The position numbers were made by a program, and so were the translations under genes. DNA of 64,000 nt from Sphingomonas sp. BT-65 (GTDB lineage Bacteria; Pseudomonadota; Alphaproteobacteria; Sphingomonadales; Sphingomonadaceae): contig NZ_JAPCIA010000001.1 in NCBI RefSeq assembly GCF_026107375.2, forward strand, positions 620,001-684,000, given 5' to 3'. Each line of letters begins with the position of its first letter. The stretch's first letter is position 1. The notes below the pieces were generated by a model. The model was given only the letters and a program-made list of their open reading frames with translations, did not search any database and was not told the DNA's origin. Positions 61,363-64,000 of the stretch are shown here, in pieces.

Positions 61363-63663
61363 ATGAACGGGGGAAGCAATGCAGCCGGCTTTGCGGCGAA
61401 CGAGCGCGACGAGCTGATGCTCGTCGAGGAAGCGGCGCCGGCAAGCGCCGCCCATCCGGAATATGACCCGGTCGAGGAGATCGAGCCGGAGGAGCCGTAC
61501 CGCGCGCCGGGCGAGTTGCTCGTGCCCTTGCTCGCCGCCGGCATCACCCTCGCCTGGTTCGGCGTGATGGGCTGGCTGCTCCAGCCGACGCTCGCCGCGC
61601 CGATGCCGCCGGTCCAGCTCGTCCAGCTGATCGCCGCCTTGTGCGTGCCGCCGATCCTGATCGGCATCCTGTGGCTGCTCTCCCGCCGCTCGAGCCGTGC
61701 CGAAGCACGCCGCTTCGCCAACACCGCGCGCGCGATGCGAGCCGAGGCCGCGACCCTCGAAAGCGTCGTCGCCACGCTTTCGCGCAAGATCGAGGCGAAC
61801 CGTGCCGCGCTCGCCGCGCAGACCACCGCACTGATGGCGATGGGCGATGGCGCCGCCGAGCGGCTCCAGGCCGTCTCCAACGGCATGGCCGCGGAGGCGC
61901 GCTCGATCGACGCCAGCGCCAAGACCCTCATGGAGAGCGCCGCGACCGCCGAAAAGAGTGTCGCGATCGTCCTCGCCTCGCTGCCCAAGGCGCATGAGGG
62001 GATGACCGGCATGGCCGCGACGCTTGACGCCGCGGGGCTCAAGGCTGGCGAGCACGCCGCCGCGCTCGATGCGCAGCTCACGGTGCTCGCCGAACGCGGG
62101 CGCGAGGCGGACAATGTCGCCGGCGGCGCCGCCCAGCGCCTCGCCGCGCATATCGCCAAGATGGAGGCGACCAGCGAGACCGCCGGCGCGCGGCTCGAAG
62201 GCGTGGCGGGCGAGATGTCGGCGACCGTCGACGCCATGCTCGACCGCGCCGCCGCAGCGGTGGACGAGGCGCGCAAGGGCATCGCCGCGCAGGGTGAGGC
62301 GATGATGGCGATGCTCGCCGCCAACCAGGCCTCGCTCGACGCCGCGGGCCGCGAAAGCGTCGAGACGGTCGGCGCGCGCATCGCGCAGGTCGAGGAGACG
62401 ATCGCCCGCATCGCCGACAAGCTCGGCGAGGAGCAGACTCGCGTCGACATCCTGCTCGCTTCGGTCACCGGCGGCATCGCCCAGGCCGATGGCGCGATGG
62501 CCGCGCTCCATTCGGCCGGGATGGAGCGGACCCAGACGCTGTCCGCCTCGATCAGCGCGCTCGACAGCTCGACCGCGGCGATGACCGAGACGCTCAAGGT
62601 CGGCGACGAGACCGCGCGCCGCGTCATCGCCACCGCCGAGGAGCTGCTCGTGGCGCTCGATTCCTCGGCACGCGAGATCGACGAGACGATGCCCGAGGCG
62701 CTCGCCCGGCTCGAGGACCGGATCGGCGCCACCCGCCAGGTCATCGCCGGCTCCAAGCCCGAGCTGCTCGCCCTCGTCACCGCTGCCGAGAGCACGCACG
62801 ACGCGATCGAGGCGATCGCCGACGTCGTCTCGAAGCAACGCGACACGCTCGCCAAGACCCAGGCCTCGCTCCTCGAAAGCCTCGAATCCGGCCACGCCAA
62901 GACCGACCAGCTTGAGGAGATCGTCGACCGCGCGATCACCAACGCGCGCCGCTTCGCCGACGAGGCCGCGCCGCAGCTGGTCGACGCGCTGCTCCGCATC
63001 CGTGAGACCGCCAGCGCCGCCTCCGATCAGGCGCGCGCCACGCTCGCCGGCCTCGTGCCCGAGGCCGAGCGCCGGCTGGAGGAAGCAGGCAGCGCCGCGA
63101 TGCGCCGCGCGCTCGATAGCGGCCTCCGCCAGCAGCTGTTTGAGCTCGGCGAGGTCTCGGAGGCGGCGGTGACCGCCGCGTCGCTTGCCTCGGACCGGCT
63201 CACCCAGCAGATGCTCAGCATCGGCGAGGCGACGGCCGCGGTCGAGCGCCGCATCGAGGAAGCCCGCGCCGAGCGCGAGGAGGCCGATCGCGACAATTTC
63301 GCCCGCCGCGTCTCGCTGCTGGTCGAAGCGCTCAACTCCGCGTCGATCGACATCAGCAAGGCCTTCGCGCACGAGGTGTCGGACAGCGCCTGGTCGGCCT
63401 ATCTCAAGGGCGATCGCGGCGTTTTCACCCGCCGCGCCGTCCGCCTGCTCGACACCGGCGACGCACGCGAGATCGCGACGCTCTATGACAACGACCCCGG
63501 CTTCCGCGAGCAGGTCAACCGCTACATCCATGATTTCGAGGCGATGCTGCGCCAGGTGCTGGCGCTGCGCGACGGCTCACCGCTCGGCGTGACCTTGCTT
63601 TCGTCGGACATGGGCAAGCTCTACGTCGCGCTCGCCCAGGCGATCGAGCGGCTGCGGACCTGA
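61363..63663 (+). CDS. Large two-helix membrane coiled-coil protein of unknown function
   Basis: Protein of 766 aa. Acidic N-terminus (PVEEIEPEEPY), two membrane helices at about 51-73 and 86-107, then some 550 residues of alanine-rich coiled coil with repeated A-x-x-L heptads. A conserved-looking C-terminal domain (SDSAWSAYLKGDRGVFTRRAVRLLD, FREQVNRYIHDFEAMLRQVL) ends it. It could be a scaffold or polar/cell-envelope organiser. I do not recognise a characterised family. ATG at 61363. Confidence 0.85.
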   Translation: MNGGSNAAGFAANERDELMLVEEAAPASAAHPEYDPVEEIEPEEPYRAPGELLVPLLAAGITLAWFGVMGWLLQPTLAAPMPPVQLVQLIAALCVPPILIGILWLLSRRSSRAEARRFANTARAMRAEAATLESVVATLSRKIEANRAALAAQTTALMAMGDGAAERLQAVSNGMAAEARSIDASAKTLMESAATAEKSVAIVLASLPKAHEGMTGMAATLDAAGLKAGEHAAALDAQLTVLAERGREADNVAGGAAQRLAAHIAKMEATSETAGARLEGVAGEMSATVDAMLDRAAAAVDEARKGIAAQGEAMMAMLAANQASLDAAGRESVETVGARIAQVEETIARIADKLGEEQTRVDILLASVTGGIAQADGAMAALHSAGMERTQTLSASISALDSSTAAMTETLKVGDETARRVIATAEELLVALDSSAREIDETMPEALARLEDRIGATRQVIAGSKPELLALVTAAESTHDAIEAIADVVSKQRDTLAKTQASLLESLESGHAKTDQLEEIVDRAITNARRFADEAAPQLVDALLRIRETASAASDQARATLAGLVPEAERRLEEAGSAAMRRALDSGLRQQLFELGEVSEAAVTAASLASDRLTQQMLSIGEATAAVERRIEEARAEREEADRDNFARRVSLLVEALNSASIDISKAFAHEVSDSAWSAYLKGDRGVFTRRAVRLLDTGDAREIATLYDNDPGFREQVNRYIHDFEAMLRQVLALRDGSPLGVTLLSSDMGKLYVALAQAIERLRT

Positions 63664-63666
63664 CGG

Positions 63667-64000
63667 CTACTTCTTCGCCGCTTCGAGAACCTTGAGCGCG
63701 AACGCCAGCCGCTCCTGGCGCATCGCCTGGTCGGTCGCCTTGGGCCAGGCGCTGCTGGTGACCATCACCAGCTTGGTCGCCGGATCGACCAGGATGACCT
63801 GCCCGAAGATGCCCTGCGCGGCGTAATAGCCGCCGGGCAGCGTCCACCACTGATAGCCATAGCCGCCGCCGGGGAAAGTGGCGTGGGTGCGGGTCGCGTC
63901 GGCGAACCAGCCTTCCGGCACGATCCCCTTGCCGCCGTCGAGCGTCATCTGCCCGATCCGGGCGTAGTCGCGCAGCGAGACCGAGAGGCAGCAGCCGCTC
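63667..64000 (-). CDS. Serine hydrolase of the beta-lactamase class C type, C-terminal part (cut by window edge)
   Basis: Leftward frame entering from the right edge and ending at 63667. It shows the C-terminal part of a DD-peptidase/esterase-like serine hydrolase: YARIGQMTLDGGKGIVPEGW, GGYGYQWWTLPGGYYAAQGIFGQVILVDPATKLVMV. In the KTG-box position the related families have HxG; here GIFGQ. Catalytic SxxK and YxN motifs are outside the window. Convergent with the coiled-coil gene, 3 bp apart. Confidence 0.85.
   Translation of the reverse strand, partial: SGCCLSVSLRDYARIGQMTLDGGKGIVPEGWFADATRTHATFPGGGYGYQWWTLPGGYYAAQGIFGQVILVDPATKLVMVTSSAWPKATDQAMRQERLAFALKVLEAAKK

Noticed and set aside
61291..63531. 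Leftward frames of 746 and 549 codons
   Set aside because: Both mirror the coiled-coil gene; their repetitive Ser/Ala or Gly/Leu composition follows from its heptads.
1..64000. CRISPR arrays, tRNA or rRNA genes, transposases, prophage genes
   Set aside because: Looked for regular repeats, tRNA T-arm sequences and recombinase or transposase motifs on both strands and found none convincing.

Overview
The window is GC-rich DNA from an alphaproteobacterium, most probably a sphingomonad (Sphingomonas or a close relative). The basis is the codon usage, the many TonB-dependent receptors, the FecI/FecR system, the Tat-exported oxidoreductases and a housekeeping guaA. No rRNA, tRNA, CRISPR array or intact insertion sequence was seen. 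Both window edges cut genes: a TonB-dependent receptor on the left and a beta-lactamase-type serine hydrolase on the right.

Layout. (1) 1-2056: a FecI sigma factor / FecR anti-sigma / STN-type TonB receptor signalling set. (2) 2227-6267: an NCS1 permease, DUF917 and hydantoinase/oxoprolinase operon, divergent from a 899-aa MalT-like LuxR (LAL) regulator at 6496-9195. (3) 9374-18267: TonB receptor, YtcJ-type amidohydrolase, esterase, secreted protein, PiuC-type dioxygenase, amidase and ornithine-cyclodeaminase-like enzyme. (4) 18453-23901: Lrp regulator, aromatic-acid-type MFS transporter, IclR regulator, SDR, aldehyde dehydrogenase and a broken CaiB CoA-transferase. (5) 23891-32111: a tightly overlapping leftward operon of PaiB, two paired amidohydrolases (one lacking its metal ligands), proC, a beta-propeller/amidohydrolase fusion and an HSL-type hydrolase. 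It is divergent from a MocR regulator at 32279-33739. (6) 33822-42164: secreted protein, Tat amidohydrolase, TonB receptor, PiuB-like PepSY protein and two porins. (7) 42189-45823: MHS transporter, CaiB CoA-transferase and LysR regulator. (8) 46288-48990: CDP-alcohol phosphatidyltransferase, inositol-phosphate synthase and a sugar-phosphate nucleotidyltransferase, which together look like a CDP-inositol pathway. (9) 49103-55809: short-chain dehydrogenases, NTF2-like protein, alpha/beta hydrolase, aldo-keto reductase and two AraC regulators. (10) 56163-64000: guaA, CHAP protein, VWA protein, DUF2314/DUF2185 protein, an Hpt-like protein and a large coiled-coil membrane protein.

The most interesting signal is regulatory. 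Tandem TTACCCG boxes with 20-21 bp periodicity lie beside the hydantoinase operon, the first full TonB receptor, both members of the esterase/PiuC divergent pair, the amidase and the second full TonB receptor. They are the obvious candidate operators of the LAL regulator. A second conserved element, a direct repeat of yTGGnyC 23-24 bp apart ending in GGATGTTT, precedes three successive rightward operons beside the MocR gene. The two element types abut at the promoter of the TonB receptor at 36154. I infer two interlocking regulons for outer-membrane uptake and hydrolysis of cyclic or peptidic amide compounds. The substrate is not known from sequence.
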